Source: Acinetobacter parvus DSM 16617 = CIP 108168 (lineage in GTDB: Bacteria; Pseudomonadota; Gammaproteobacteria; Pseudomonadales; Moraxellaceae). From it: DNA of 64,000 nt. This document shows, piece after piece, positions 27,444 to 36,104 of this stretch (within the stretch, counting starts at the first letter, position 1; every line of letters starts with the position of its first letter). A program made the translations under genes and the position numbers. Location of the stretch: assembly GCF_000368025.1 (NCBI RefSeq), contig NZ_KB849212.1:182086-246085 (forward strand), read 5' to 3'. The notes below the pieces were generated by a model that made no database searches, was not told where the DNA came from, and was given only the letters and a program-made list of their open reading frames with translations.

Positions 27444-28595
27444 TTAACAATACCCATCCAGACGAGTTAAAGGCAATTTTTTACCAATCGCCTTTTCAAT
27501 CTCTGGTAAATAAAAAGCATCATCTTCCGACAGGAAGCTAATACTTACGCCCTGCGCTCCTGCACGTCCTGTACGCCCAATACGGTGTACATAATCATCC
27601 GATTGCTCTGGCAAGGTAAAATTAATCACATGCGACACACCATCAACATGAATACCACGACCTGCCACATCGGTTGCAATCATAATGTTGTGCTTGCCCT
27701 GCTTGAATTGGTCCAGCATCTTTAAGCGCTTGTCCTGGGCAATTTCACCCGACAACATCCCAACCTTATAACCATCACGCTTGAGATGGTCATACAAACG
27801 GCGAACCTGATCCCGACGGTTCGCAAAGATCATGACTTTATCAATAGGCTCATCACGCAAAATTTCTTGCAGAAGCTTATATTTGTCTTTTTTCTCAACC
27901 ATATACACGCGTTGCTCAACATCGACATTGGTTTTCTGCTCAGGCTCAATCTCAACCATAACAGGTTCAAACAACCATTGGCGTGCAAGATTGAGAACAT
28001 CGTAGCTAAACGTTGCCGAGAACATCAATGTTTGACGCTGCTCCTTAAATGACGAATAACGCACAATACGTTTTACTGAAGGAATAAAACCCATATCCAG
28101 CAAACGATCCGCCTCATCAATCACTAAAAATTCAATTTTATCAAGCCAGACTTCTTTTTGCTCCACAAAATCAATCAGTCGCCCAGGAGTCGCAACAATA
28201 ATATCGACAAAATTCTTGTCCAGCATTTTCTTTTGCTTGTCAAAATCAACACCACCCAACAAAGTGACAACATGCAAATTTGAGAATTTTGTTAAAGCCT
28301 GAGCATCACTTTCTATCTGTAAAGCCAACTCACGTGTCGGTGCCAGAATCAAGGCACGCGGTTCACCACGAAAACGCTGGTCCTGAATAGGATTATTGAG
28401 TAGATCATTGATCACGCTAATCAAAAAGGCCGCTGTTTTGCCTGTACCCGTTTGCGCTCGACCAATGGCATCATGTCCTGCCAACGTATATTTTAAAACC
28501 TTTTGCTGAATTGGGGTCATTTGTGTAAAACCCAAAGCATCAATCGCTTTTTTTAACTGCGGATGTAAATTTAAGGTTTCAAAACCAGATGTCAT
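27444..28595 (-). CDS. DEAD-box ATP-dependent RNA helicase, RhlB-like
   Basis: RNA helicase of about 383 aa. All core motifs are present in order: Q-motif region (GFTQMTPIQQKVL), motif I AQTGTGKTAAF, Ia PTRELALQI, Ib ATPGRLIDF, motif II DEAD, motif III SAT, then ATDVAGRGIHVDGV and HRIGRTGRAG. I prefer the start MTSGFETLNLHP at 28593-28595, because the 17 residues before it (from 28646) look unlike any helicase. The short C-terminus resembles RhlB and lacks a long basic tail. The specific paralogue is not fixed. Confidence 0.9.
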   Translation of the reverse strand: MTSGFETLNLHPQLKKAIDALGFTQMTPIQQKVLKYTLAGHDAIGRAQTGTGKTAAFLISVINDLLNNPIQDQRFRGEPRALILAPTRELALQIESDAQALTKFSNLHVVTLLGGVDFDKQKKMLDKNFVDIIVATPGRLIDFVEQKEVWLDKIEFLVIDEADRLLDMGFIPSVKRIVRYSSFKEQRQTLMFSATFSYDVLNLARQWLFEPVMVEIEPEQKTNVDVEQRVYMVEKKDKYKLLQEILRDEPIDKVMIFANRRDQVRRLYDHLKRDGYKVGMLSGEIAQDKRLKMLDQFKQGKHNIMIATDVAGRGIHVDGVSHVINFTLPEQSDDYVHRIGRTGRAGAQGVSISFLSEDDAFYLPEIEKAIGKKLPLTRLDGYC

Positions 28596-28667
28596 ATATG
28601 CACTCGAACCATCAATGAGCAAAAGAAAGTCGCTATTATAAACCATAAAAAATAAAAACGCCCCAAT

Positions 28668-28683
28668 AAGATTGGAGCGTTTT
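28668..28683 (-). terminator. Hairpin downstream of csp
   Basis: An imperfect inverted repeat around CGCCCCAAT / ATTGGAGCG lies between csp and the helicase. A T-rich run on the minus strand follows, so it could be the csp terminator. It sits directly beside a longer perfect palindrome. Confidence 0.6.
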
Positions 28684-28685
28684 AT

Positions 28686-28730
28686 AACCCCCTATAGTTC
28701 CCCCTTATTAAGGGGGAACTATAGGGGGTT
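28686..28730. repeat. Perfect 45-bp palindrome
   Basis: Two 22-base arms (28686-28707 and 28709-28730) are exact reverse complements around a single T at 28708. The arm begins AACCCCCTATAG and ends CCCCCTTA. It stands 12 bases after the csp stop. It is GC-richer than its surroundings and does not look like an ordinary terminator. Confidence 0.9.
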
Positions 28731-28741
28731 AAAGCAACAAA

Positions 28742-28954
28742 TTAGTCTAAAGGCTGAACGTTTTCAGCTTGGAAACCTTTTTGTCCTTGAACTACGTTGA
28801 ATTCTACGCGTTGGCCGTCACGTAAAGAACGGTGGCCATCGCCCATAATTGCGCGGAAATGAACGAATACGTCATCACCACCATTACGCTGAATAAAACC
28901 AAAGCCTTTAGTGTCGTTAAACCACTTTACTACGCCTTGTTCACGAGCTGTCAT
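28742..28954 (-). CDS. Cold-shock domain protein
   Basis: A 70-aa single CSD protein. The RNP1 motif KGFGFIQR is at about residues 16-23 and RNP2 DVFVHF at about 28-33. It binds single-stranded RNA/DNA. It is the most classical of the three csp genes in the window, with HFRAI where the other two read HFSEI. A 355-base gap upstream can hold a long leader such as cold-shock genes use. Whether it is cold induced cannot be told. Confidence 0.93.
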   Translation of the reverse strand: MTAREQGVVKWFNDTKGFGFIQRNGGDDVFVHFRAIMGDGHRSLRDGQRVEFNVVQGQKGFQAENVQPLD

Positions 28955-29309
28955 AAGTCAATCCTCAGATATTGAAAGATAAGGACCTTCCGGTGTTGCA
29001 AACAGCAGAGCCAACAAGGTTTTAAAATTTTTATAATTTTAAAGCTTGTAATCATTCTGTAAAACTATCAACAATTTCCGGTTACATCCATTTGTTATAG
29101 GGTTTAATACAATAAAATTTAATTAAACACTTTCTAAAACGCATCGAGCTTAACATGGGTTTATGATAATTAATAGATTTATTTTAAGTTATTTCTAATG
29201 TTTCTATCTGTTTTTTTCAATCATTTAGCTGTTTTTTTAATGAGATTCCCCCTCTAAAGTCACACGAAAATTTGCTAAGATAATGACGTATTCAGCGGCT
29301 TAAACGATT
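28955..29309. other. Divergent regulatory gap between csp and tusA-like gene
   Basis: No coding sequence was recognised. The stretch is AT-rich and separates two divergent genes, so it should carry both promoters and the leader of the csp mRNA. No riboswitch class was recognised. Confidence 0.5.
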
Positions 29310-29549
29310 ATGACTCTTATTTCCAGTTCACCTGAGATTATTGATGCCCTAGGGCAGCCCTGCCCAATGCCACTGTTGATGTTGAAACGTGCCTTAAAAA
29401 AGGCACCCGAAAAACAGCAGTTTTTACTCAAGTCATCCGACCCACATAGTGAAATTGATGTAACACGATATTGCCAAATCCAGCAACTTCAATGCCAGCC
29501 TCAAAAAATTTCAGAGAATGAGTTTCACTATTTAATTGAATCTATGTAA
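29310..29549 (+). CDS. TusA-family sulfur carrier
   Basis: A 79-aa SirA/TusA-like protein. The defining motif is GQPCPMPLL at about residues 15-23, with the sulfur-carrying Cys18. The rest of the small alpha/beta fold (SSDPHSEIDVTRYC) is intact. TusA proteins pass persulfide sulfur to tRNA thiolation and other targets. No tusBCD genes are adjacent, so the acceptor is unknown. Confidence 0.85.
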   Translation: MTLISSSPEIIDALGQPCPMPLLMLKRALKKAPEKQQFLLKSSDPHSEIDVTRYCQIQQLQCQPQKISENEFHYLIESM

Positions 29550-29680
29550 TTCTTTGCTAAACTCTGACTAAAGATAAATGCATTAAATTTACATTTCTAT
29601 ACTCAAATTTCCTTAGTGATGAAGTCTATTCGCATTAAGATGAAATTGTTGACTTAAATATAATCCTATAAGGAGACTCC

Positions 29681-30550
29681 ATGACTACTGACAGCAGCAA
29701 TCAATTGATGCCCCTGTCATTGTCTGCGCCAGGTGTAAACCTTGGTGCATATATCAGTACTGTCAATCAAATTCCAATTTTAACGGCTGAGCAGGAAAAA
29801 GAACTTGCTGAGCGTTACTATTATGACCAAGACCTTGATGCTGCCAAACTTTTGGTAATGTCACACCTGCGCTTTGTCGTACATATTGCACGTAGCTATG
29901 CAGGTTATGGCCTTCCACAAGGTGACCTGATTCAGGAAGGCAATCTTGGACTAATGAAAGCGGTTAAACGTTTCGACCCAAACATGGGTGTTCGTCTAGT
30001 TTCTTTTGCTGTGCACTGGATTAAAGCCGAAATCCATGAATATGTGATTCGTAACTGGCGTATTGTCAAAATTGCTACTACCAAAGCACAGCGAAAATTA
30101 TTCTTTAATTTGCGTAGTCTTAAAAAATCAAGTAAAAAACTCACCTTAGAAGAAGCACGCTCAATTGCAAATGATTTGAATGTAACACCTGAGCAAGTGC
30201 TTGAAATGGAAGGTCGTTTAACCGCTTATGATGCTGCGTTTGAAGCACAGGGCGATGATGATGACGATACTCCACATACCGCCCCTGCACTATATTTGGA
30301 AGATAATCGTTACGATCCTGCGCGCTTGATTGAAGAAGAAGATTACGAGGAACAAAGCACCACTGCCTTACATGAGGCTATGGATCAACTTGATGATCGC
30401 TCACGTAACATTCTACAACGTCGCTGGCTGGATGATGATAAATCGACCTTGCATGAACTTGCGGCTGAATATAACGTTTCTGCAGAACGTATTCGCCAAC
30501 TTGAAAAGAATGCAATGGAAAAAATCAAAACCGCCATGTCTGCGAGTTAA
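29681..30550 (+). CDS. rpoH: RNA polymerase sigma-32 factor
   Basis: Heat-shock sigma factor, 289 aa. Region 2 carries GDLIQEGNLGLMKAVKRFDP and the -10 recognition stretch FAVHWIKAEIHEYVIRNWRIVK. The RpoH-box-like segment (KAQRKLFFNLRS) follows. Region 4 ends with a helix-turn-helix (LHELAAEYNVSAERIRQLEKNAMEKI). A strong AAGGAGA ribosome binding site lies 5 bases before the ATG. It is monocistronic, with a hairpin after it. Confidence 0.97.
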   Translation: MTTDSSNQLMPLSLSAPGVNLGAYISTVNQIPILTAEQEKELAERYYYDQDLDAAKLLVMSHLRFVVHIARSYAGYGLPQGDLIQEGNLGLMKAVKRFDPNMGVRLVSFAVHWIKAEIHEYVIRNWRIVKIATTKAQRKLFFNLRSLKKSSKKLTLEEARSIANDLNVTPEQVLEMEGRLTAYDAAFEAQGDDDDDTPHTAPALYLEDNRYDPARLIEEEDYEEQSTTALHEAMDQLDDRSRNILQRRWLDDDKSTLHELAAEYNVSAERIRQLEKNAMEKIKTAMSAS

Positions 30551-30564
30551 GATTACATCAAACA

Positions 30565-30590
30565 CAAGGGCTTTCATGCCCTTTTGTTTT
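30565..30590 (+). terminator. rpoH terminator
   Basis: The stem AAGGGC / GCCCTT has a 6-base loop (about 30566-30583) and is followed by TTGTTTTAT, 15 bases after the rpoH stop. Confidence 0.8.
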
Positions 30591-30657
30591 ATCTGGCTTT
30601 GTTTAAACACCCGAATATGTTAAGTTTGTTCATCAAATTTTTAGTTCCATTATCATT

Positions 30658-31023
30658 ATGTGGATAGCAATCTCTGCGCTAAATCTCGCGCTTGCAGTTA
30701 TGTTAGGCGCTTTCGGCGCGCATGGACTCAAATCTTTTGCCACACCTGAGCAACTGGCTTGGTGGAGCACAGCAACCCAATACTTTTTCTATCATGGCCT
30801 TGGCTTACTGATTTTAGGTGTGCTTCATAAAACCACACCAACTCTGCCAATAAAAATTCCTTTTATTTTGATGCAAATTGGTATCATTTTTTTCTGCGGT
30901 TCGTTGTACATTATGGCACTTGGTCTACCAAAAATCTTAGGTGCGATCACCCCGATTGGTGGTGCATTTATGATTGCAGGTTGGCTTTTGCTCGCATGGC
31001 AAGCGCTTACGCATGCGAAATAA
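30658..31023 (+). CDS. DUF423 membrane protein
   Basis: A 121-aa protein of the DUF423/YgdD family. Four hydrophobic helices fill almost the whole length. The family signature GAFGAHGLK is near residues 18-26, followed by TATQYFFYHGLGLL. It is an inner-membrane protein of unknown function. It is 9 bases upstream of thiS and may share a transcript with thiS and thiG. Confidence 0.88.
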   Translation: MWIAISALNLALAVMLGAFGAHGLKSFATPEQLAWWSTATQYFFYHGLGLLILGVLHKTTPTLPIKIPFILMQIGIIFFCGSLYIMALGLPKILGAITPIGGAFMIAGWLLLAWQALTHAK

Positions 31024-31032
31024 GGATTTATC

Positions 31033-31230
31033 ATGCACATCTATTTAAATGGCGAGTTGACTGACACGCCTTGTGAAAACCTACAGCAATTGATTCAGGT
31101 GTTGGCTTTAGAGGGTAAACGCTTCGCTGTGGAGAAAAATCAACAGATCATTCCGAAAAGTAAACTTGAGCAAACCACAATTGCTCCCGAAGATCGTATT
31201 GAAATCATTCAAGCTGTTGGTGGCGGCTAA
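31033..31230 (+). CDS. thiS: Sulfur carrier protein ThiS
   Basis: Ubiquitin-like carrier, 65 aa, ending in the required Gly-Gly (VGGG). The terminal Gly is adenylated and thiocarboxylated to give sulfur to the thiazole ring of thiamine. It lies directly upstream of thiG. No TPP riboswitch was recognised upstream, and the other thi genes are elsewhere. Confidence 0.95.
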   Translation: MHIYLNGELTDTPCENLQQLIQVLALEGKRFAVEKNQQIIPKSKLEQTTIAPEDRIEIIQAVGGG

Positions 31231-31252
31231 TCGGCTAAAAATGGAGTAGCCC

Positions 31253-32038
31253 ATGCAAGATTCCCCTTTAATTATTGGCTCACGTACTTTCCAGTCTCGT
31301 TTATTGGTCGGAACAGGCAAATATAAAGATTTAAATGAAACTGGTTTAGCCATTCAGGCAAGTGGCGCTGAGATTGTGACGGTGGCAATTCGTCGAGTCA
31401 ATATCGGACAACATGCAGATCAACCTAACCTGCTTTCAGTGATTCCACCTGAGAAATATACCATCCTGCCAAATACCGCAGGTTGCTTTGATGCGGATAG
31501 CGCAATCCGTACCTGTATGCTGGCGCGTGAACTTTTAGATGGACACAATCTGGTCAAGCTGGAAGTTCTAGGTGATGAGAAAACCTTATACCCAAACATC
31601 ACTGCAACACTGAAAGCGGCCCAAACCTTGATTGATGATGGTTTTGAGATCATGGTCTATACCTCGGATGACCCAATTGTGGCCCAAGAACTTGAAAGTA
31701 TGGGTTGCGTGGCAATCATGCCTTTAGGTAGCCTGATCGGTTCTGGTTTAGGCATTCTCAATCCACACACTATTTCGATTATCAAGGAAAACGCCAAAGT
31801 ACCTGTGCTGGTCGATGCAGGTGTCGGTACAGCCAGTGATGCAGCGATTGCAATGGAATTGGGCTGTGACGGTGTCTTGATGAATACAGCGATTGCGGCT
31901 GCTCAAAACCCGATCTTAATGGCTTCTGCCATGAAGAAAGCGGTTGAAGCAGGTCGTGAAGCCTTTTTAGCAGGTCGTATGCCACGTAAGCGCATGGCAA
32001 ATGCAAGTTCGCCTGAGACGGGTTATTTCTTCAAATAG
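31253..32038 (+). CDS. thiG: Thiazole synthase
   Basis: Forms the thiamine thiazole phosphate from DXP, dehydroglycine and ThiS-thiocarboxylate. It is a 261-aa TIM barrel with family motifs LLVGTGKYKD, VKLEVLGDEKTLYPN (carrying the Schiff-base Lys) and VDAGVGTASDAAIAMELGCDGVLMNTAIA. It is 22 bases after thiS. The first base pairs of the convergent HD gene's terminator follow. Confidence 0.97.
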   Translation: MQDSPLIIGSRTFQSRLLVGTGKYKDLNETGLAIQASGAEIVTVAIRRVNIGQHADQPNLLSVIPPEKYTILPNTAGCFDADSAIRTCMLARELLDGHNLVKLEVLGDEKTLYPNITATLKAAQTLIDDGFEIMVYTSDDPIVAQELESMGCVAIMPLGSLIGSGLGILNPHTISIIKENAKVPVLVDAGVGTASDAAIAMELGCDGVLMNTAIAAAQNPILMASAMKKAVEAGREAFLAGRMPRKRMANASSPETGYFFK

Positions 32039-32071
32039 TTCATCAAAAACATATTCATTTTGTTATAAAAA

Positions 32072-32091
32072 GGTGCAATTATCATTGCACC
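32072..32091. terminator. Bidirectional hairpin between thiG and HD gene
   Basis: The perfect stem GGTGCAAT (32072-32079) / ATTGCACC (32084-32091) has a 4-base loop. On the minus strand it is followed by TTTTTATAA. It includes the stop codon of the minus-strand gene. Confidence 0.8.
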
Positions 32092-32705
32092 CTATTTAAA
32101 TTCTGCTTTGCCTGTAATTCAAAATTCTGTTGAAAATATTCAGTCTGATAAAGCGGTTGTGTTTGATAAAAATGCTGTAAAACTTCTTTTCTCTTCACTG
32201 CATAAAGTTCTGGTTCAACCCAAACATACTCTTTTTGAATCTGTTGTTCATATTCTACAAAACGTGCTGGCGATGCTGCTAAAATCGATAAATCAATATC
32301 CAGTAAAAACTGTAAATCCAATTCATCTGTTGTTGCATGTTTTTGTGTGGCTAAAATCCATTGCTTAATTTTGATAACTGTTTGATCAGATAAATCAGCA
32401 GTCACATACTGTTCAAACAGCTCTGCACTTTTCAGTTCATTGTCTTTGGCTTGTGGATTATAAATAGCATCATGAAACCAGAGTGCCAGAGCAACTGCAT
32501 AAAAATCATTTAAATAGGGTTTAACCAATTCAAGTAAAATAAGACATTCATATAAATGCTGAATGGTATGATAAGCCCGTTGTTTTTCGCTATAGGCAGC
32601 GATGAGTTTATTCAATATTTTCTGTGGTTCAGAAAAATGATAGTGTTGATGCAACTCAAACCATGATTTTTCTAGGGCTGGTATATATTGCTGCATCGAT
32701 AACAC
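32082..32705 (-). CDS. HD-superfamily metal-dependent phosphohydrolase
   Basis: A 207-aa protein of the COG4339-type HD family. Metal ligands appear as YHTIQHLYE (about residues 40-48), WFHDAIY (about 75-81, the HD pair) and a later conserved Asp in DIDLSIL. The natural substrate of the family is unknown. It has no signal peptide. It stands alone, convergent with thiG. Confidence 0.85.
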   Translation of the reverse strand: MLSMQQYIPALEKSWFELHQHYHFSEPQKILNKLIAAYSEKQRAYHTIQHLYECLILLELVKPYLNDFYAVALALWFHDAIYNPQAKDNELKSAELFEQYVTADLSDQTVIKIKQWILATQKHATTDELDLQFLLDIDLSILAASPARFVEYEQQIQKEYVWVEPELYAVKRKEVLQHFYQTQPLYQTEYFQQNFELQAKQNLNRVQ

Positions 32706-32726
32706 CTTTAAAAATTATTGATTTAC

Positions 32727-33506
32727 TTATTGCTCATCCCGCTTAAAGACCAACTCTTTGTCTGATGAACTTTCAGTATCAAAATAATAGCCATCACTAT
32801 TAAATGCTTTGAGCTGCTCTACCTGACTCAGTTTGTTTTTAATGATATATCGTGCCATTAGACCTCTTGCTTTTTTCGCATAGAAACTAATGACTTTATA
32901 TTTTCCATTCTTTTGATCCAGGAACACAGGCTTGATAATCTCCACCTGAATTTTCTTTTCATTTACAGATTTATAATATTCGTCAGAGGCTAAATTTATC
33001 AATACTTTTGCATCAATATTTACCAAGTCTTGATTGATCTGATCGGTAATAATATCACCCCAAAACTCATACAGGTTATGGCCGCGTGTATTGTTTAGTT
33101 TTGTGCCCATTTCCAGACGGTATGGCATCATCAAGTCCAAAGGACGCAATAAACCATAGAGACCTGACAACATCCGCAAATGCTGTTGGGCGAAGTCGAT
33201 TTCCTGATCATCGAGATCATAAGCATCCAAACCTGTATAGACATCCCCCTTAAATGCAAACATGGCTTGACGGGCATTGGAAAAATCAAAATCTGCATTC
33301 CAGTCACGGAAACGCCCAACGTTTAAATTTGCAATTTTCTCACTAACTGTCATCAGAGAAGCAATTTCAGTTGCCGAAAGTTTGCGGCACACGTCAATCA
33401 ATTGTTGAGACTGTTGTAACAAACGAGGTTGTGTATAAGTATCTGTTGGTAAAGCTGTTTCGTAATCTAAAGTTTTTGCTGGAGAAATTAAGGCAAGCAT
33501 AATCAA
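32727..33506 (-). CDS. yaaA: Peroxide stress protein YaaA
   Basis: A 259-aa DUF328/YaaA protein. In E. coli it lowers free iron during peroxide stress and belongs to the OxyR regulon. Family signatures are ISPAKTLDYE at the start, LSGLYGLLRPLDLMMPYRLEMGTKL in the middle and FYAKKARGLMARY near the end. An IS630-type element starts 14 bases beyond its start codon, so its original promoter may have been displaced. Confidence 0.94.
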   Translation of the reverse strand: MIMLALISPAKTLDYETALPTDTYTQPRLLQQSQQLIDVCRKLSATEIASLMTVSEKIANLNVGRFRDWNADFDFSNARQAMFAFKGDVYTGLDAYDLDDQEIDFAQQHLRMLSGLYGLLRPLDLMMPYRLEMGTKLNNTRGHNLYEFWGDIITDQINQDLVNIDAKVLINLASDEYYKSVNEKKIQVEIIKPVFLDQKNGKYKVISFYAKKARGLMARYIIKNKLSQVEQLKAFNSDGYYFDTESSSDKELVFKRDEQ

Positions 33507-33520
33507 TCAAAGTGAATCTA

Positions 33521-34406
33521 TAGTCAAACCGTTTAATTACCCATACACTCGTTAAAGAAACGACTAAAAAGCTTATCTATTGAGTTAACCAACCATTTTT
33601 TCCTTTTTGCTTTCACCCATGCCCACATTTTTTCAATAGGATTAAGGTCAGGACTATACGGTGGTAACCAAAGTATTTGATGCCCATGTTGGGTTAATAG
33701 ATCTTGTATATCTTGTCGTTTATGGAAAGCTGCATTGTCCATGACAATTACACTATTCGAGGGTAATTCTGGTAATAAAAACTGATCTACCCAAAAATGA
33801 AATACATCCGAATTTACTTTGCAATCAAATAAACCAACTGCAAATAACTTACCCTCATGGATTGCTCCTATTGCATTGGTTTGATTTTTTAATTGCCAAT
33901 TATATGTTCCATAACAAGGAGTTCCCTGTTTTGAATAACCATGAGGTCTATGTTCATGAGATTTAAATCCACTTTCATCAAGATAGATGATCGGGTGTTG
34001 ACACCTTAATCGGTTTAAATCTTTTAAATACTGCTCTCTGAGTTCTGTTTTTGCTTTCGGGTGCCGTAAGGTCTTTTTTTAACTGTGATATTTAGACGCT
34101 TGAGCGCATCTCCAATTGTAGAAGTACCACAACCAAAACGAGCAGCGCGTTCATATTGATAATCATCAGGATATTGCTCAACATCTGCACGTAAGGCATC
34201 ATCATCAACTTTAGATGGTTTTCTTGGTCGAGTTCTTTTTATTTCGATTCGCTTTTTCCATTCGACAATTGTATTTTTATCAATTTCGAAGTGTTGAGCA
34301 ACCGCTCGGATAGATTGACCTTCTTCAAGCTTGGCTAATATTTTCTTTCTAAAATGTATTGGATAACTCATATCGGTATTGTATTGGTTTTTTGACGTAC
34401 GGACTA
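33521..34406 (-). mobile_element. IS630-family insertion sequence with TA duplication
   Basis: An 886-bp element bounded by TA on each side (33519-33520 and 34407-34408), the target preference of IS630/Tc1 elements. Both ends begin TAGTC when read inward. The 21-base terminal repeats match at 13 positions (left TAGTCAAACCGTTTAATTACC, right TAGTCCGTACGTCAAAAAACC). It sits between yaaA and a hydrolase gene, in the shared promoter region. Confidence 0.85.
33533..34371 (-). CDS. IS630-family transposase made by -1 frameshift
   Basis: The first frame (34024-34371, 115 aa) holds the helix-turn-helix half, starting MSYPIHFRKKILAKLEEG. The second frame holds the DDE catalytic half: YLDESGFKSHEHRPHGY, VIVMDNAAFHKRQ and PPYSPDLNPIEKMWAW, giving Asp, Asp and Glu. 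The second frame is -1 relative to the first. It opens at a run of seven A at about 34073-34079, where GTT-AAA-AAA-AGA can slip. Reading -1 there gives KKKTLRHPKAKTELREQYLK and runs without a stop to 33533. This is the expected layout for several IS630 members, so the gene is probably intact and not a pseudogene. Confidence 0.82.
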
Positions 34407-34512
34407 TAAATTCCCTAAACTATAACAGTTGATAATTTTTAATGCCAATTCGTGTTCTCGCTAAGTTTTATCGGTAAAATAGTGGATTCTTCCATTACCC
34501 ATACCATGTCTT

Positions 34513-35148
34513 ATGTCTGAGCAAATATTCATTCAAGGTCCTGTTGGTCAAATCGAAATATTTGTCGATCAACCTAAAGGTGAAGTGACAGGTTTTGCGG
34601 TGGTGTGCCATCCTCATCCTTTACAAGGTGGTACACCGCATCATAAGGTTCCTGTGTTGCTGGCTCAGATTTTTAATGAAATGGGTTGTGTGGTCTATCG
34701 TCCAAGTTTTCGGGGTCTGGGTGGCAGCGAGGGTACACATGATCAAGGTCATGGTGAAACGGATGATATTCTGACTGTGATTGAATATGCCCGTGAAAAA
34801 CATGCTGGCTTAACATTCTACGCAGGTGGCTTTAGTTTTGGTTCGCATGTACTGGCAAAATGTCAGGCGCAACTCAGCGAAGAACTACGTCCGAAACAAC
34901 TGGTTTTATGTGGATTACCCACAGGTTCAGTGATCGAGTTGCGTCATTACACCACTCCAGCAATTGACGGGGATATTTTATTTGTTCATGGGGAACAGGA
35001 CGATATTACCCTGCTTTCAGATATGATTGCCTGGGCAAAGCCACAAAAGCATCCGATTACCATCTTGCCTGGCGCAAACCACTTCTTTACGGGCTATTTA
35101 AAACAGCTCAAACAAGTGATTAGCCGTTTTTTAAACGTGTCGATTTAA
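34513..35148 (+). CDS. Alpha/beta hydrolase
   Basis: A 211-aa serine hydrolase fold. The CHPHPLQGGTPHHK segment resembles the COG2945 family. The nucleophile elbow is GGFSFGS (about residues 99-105). The acid is likely in VHGEQDDIT and the His in PGANHFF. There is no signal peptide. The substrate is unknown. The IS630 element ends about 100 bases upstream. Confidence 0.85.
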   Translation: MSEQIFIQGPVGQIEIFVDQPKGEVTGFAVVCHPHPLQGGTPHHKVPVLLAQIFNEMGCVVYRPSFRGLGGSEGTHDQGHGETDDILTVIEYAREKHAGLTFYAGGFSFGSHVLAKCQAQLSEELRPKQLVLCGLPTGSVIELRHYTTPAIDGDILFVHGEQDDITLLSDMIAWAKPQKHPITILPGANHFFTGYLKQLKQVISRFLNVSI

Positions 35149-35154
35149 CAAGAT

Positions 35155-35280
35155 ATCGAGGACTTACGCATTTCCCAATCAGCTTCTGCAATTGATAATT
35201 GACATACTTCACCCACTTTCGAGTAGCTCGAATAAAAGCTATTAACTCAGGCCTGTCACCATTAAGTGAGGGTTATTTTG
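35155..35280 (-). pseudogene. Possible transposase tail relic
   Basis: The minus strand reads PSLNGDRPELIAFIRATRKW followed by VKYVNYQLQKLIGKC without a start and running into the hydrolase end. The Arg/Lys-rich helical character resembles a transposase C-terminus, but I cannot name a family. No start or terminal repeats were found. The rest of the gap to 35351 shows nothing else. Confidence 0.3.
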
Positions 35281-35351
35281 CTTATTGCGCCAGTTGCTCA
35301 GAGTCAGAAGTTTATTCACTGCTAAGCACCACAACAGACACTAGCTACTCT

Positions 35352-36029
35352 TTATTTCAACAATTGAAGTAATGCTGTAGCGGTTGCAGCAGAAGAGGCT
35401 GGATTTTGTCCAGTAACCAGCAAGCCATCTACTTGAACATATACTTGCCAATCATCCACTTTAGAATAATGACCACCGTTTTCTTTAAGCATGTCTTCGA
35501 CCAAAAATGGTACAATTTCAGTCAAACCTACAGCAGCCTCCTCAGTATTGGTAAAACCAGTCACTAATTTACCGCTGACTAAAGGTGCTCCATTACTCGC
35601 TTTCACATGTCGAAGAACACCTGGGGCATGACAGACTGCTGCAACAGGTTTGCCAGATTGAATCGCCTGTTCAATCAGAGAAATTGAAATCGGATCTTCT
35701 GCTAAATCCCACAATGGGCCATGCCCGCCTGGATAAAACACTGCATCATAATCAGCTAAAGAAATTTCGCTAAGTTTATGCGTCTGTGCCAATGCTTGCA
35801 TTGCAATTGAATCAGCTTCAAAACGATGAGTAGTTTCAGTTTGCGCATCGGCTAAATTACTTTTCGGATCTAGTGGTGGCTGCCCACCTTGAGGCGACGC
35901 CAGCGTAACTTCAGCACCAGAGTCAATAAAGGTGTAATACGGTGCAGCAAGTTCTTCTAGCCAGAAACCTGTTTTCTTACCAGTATTGCCAAGTTGATCA
36001 TGTGAGGTTAAAACGATTAAAATTTTCAT
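35352..36029 (-). CDS. DJ-1/PfpI family protein, glyoxalase III-like
   Basis: Type 1 glutamine-amidotransferase-fold protein, 225 aa from MKILIVLTSHD. The nucleophile Cys sits in AAVCHAPGVL, with the upstream Glu in the ASPQGG/EEL region and the GGHGPLWDL loop. These features are shared by Hsp31/HchA-like and yeast Hsp31-type proteins that turn methylglyoxal into lactate without glutathione. The ATG at 36027-36029 has a GAGAAATAAC leader; the upstream Met at 36065 is less likely. It lies near other carbonyl detoxification genes. The exact activity is inferred. Confidence 0.85.
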   Translation of the reverse strand: MKILIVLTSHDQLGNTGKKTGFWLEELAAPYYTFIDSGAEVTLASPQGGQPPLDPKSNLADAQTETTHRFEADSIAMQALAQTHKLSEISLADYDAVFYPGGHGPLWDLAEDPISISLIEQAIQSGKPVAAVCHAPGVLRHVKASNGAPLVSGKLVTGFTNTEEAAVGLTEIVPFLVEDMLKENGGHYSKVDDWQVYVQVDGLLVTGQNPASSAATATALLQLLK

Positions 36030-36104
36030 GTTATTTCTCCGATAATTTTCAGGATTGAGGAGCATTGTTACAGGGTCAGAGCATGCCAGATACGCGCATT
36101 TAGC

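Noticed and set aside
31024..31032. TPP riboswitch upstream of thiS
   Set aside because: Only 9 bases separate thiS from the DUF423 gene, and no THI-box sequence was seen before the DUF423 gene either.
33533..34371. IS630 transposase as a pseudogene because of two frames
   Set aside because: The -1 slip at the A7 run gives an uninterrupted full-length transposase, so a programmed frameshift is the simpler reading.
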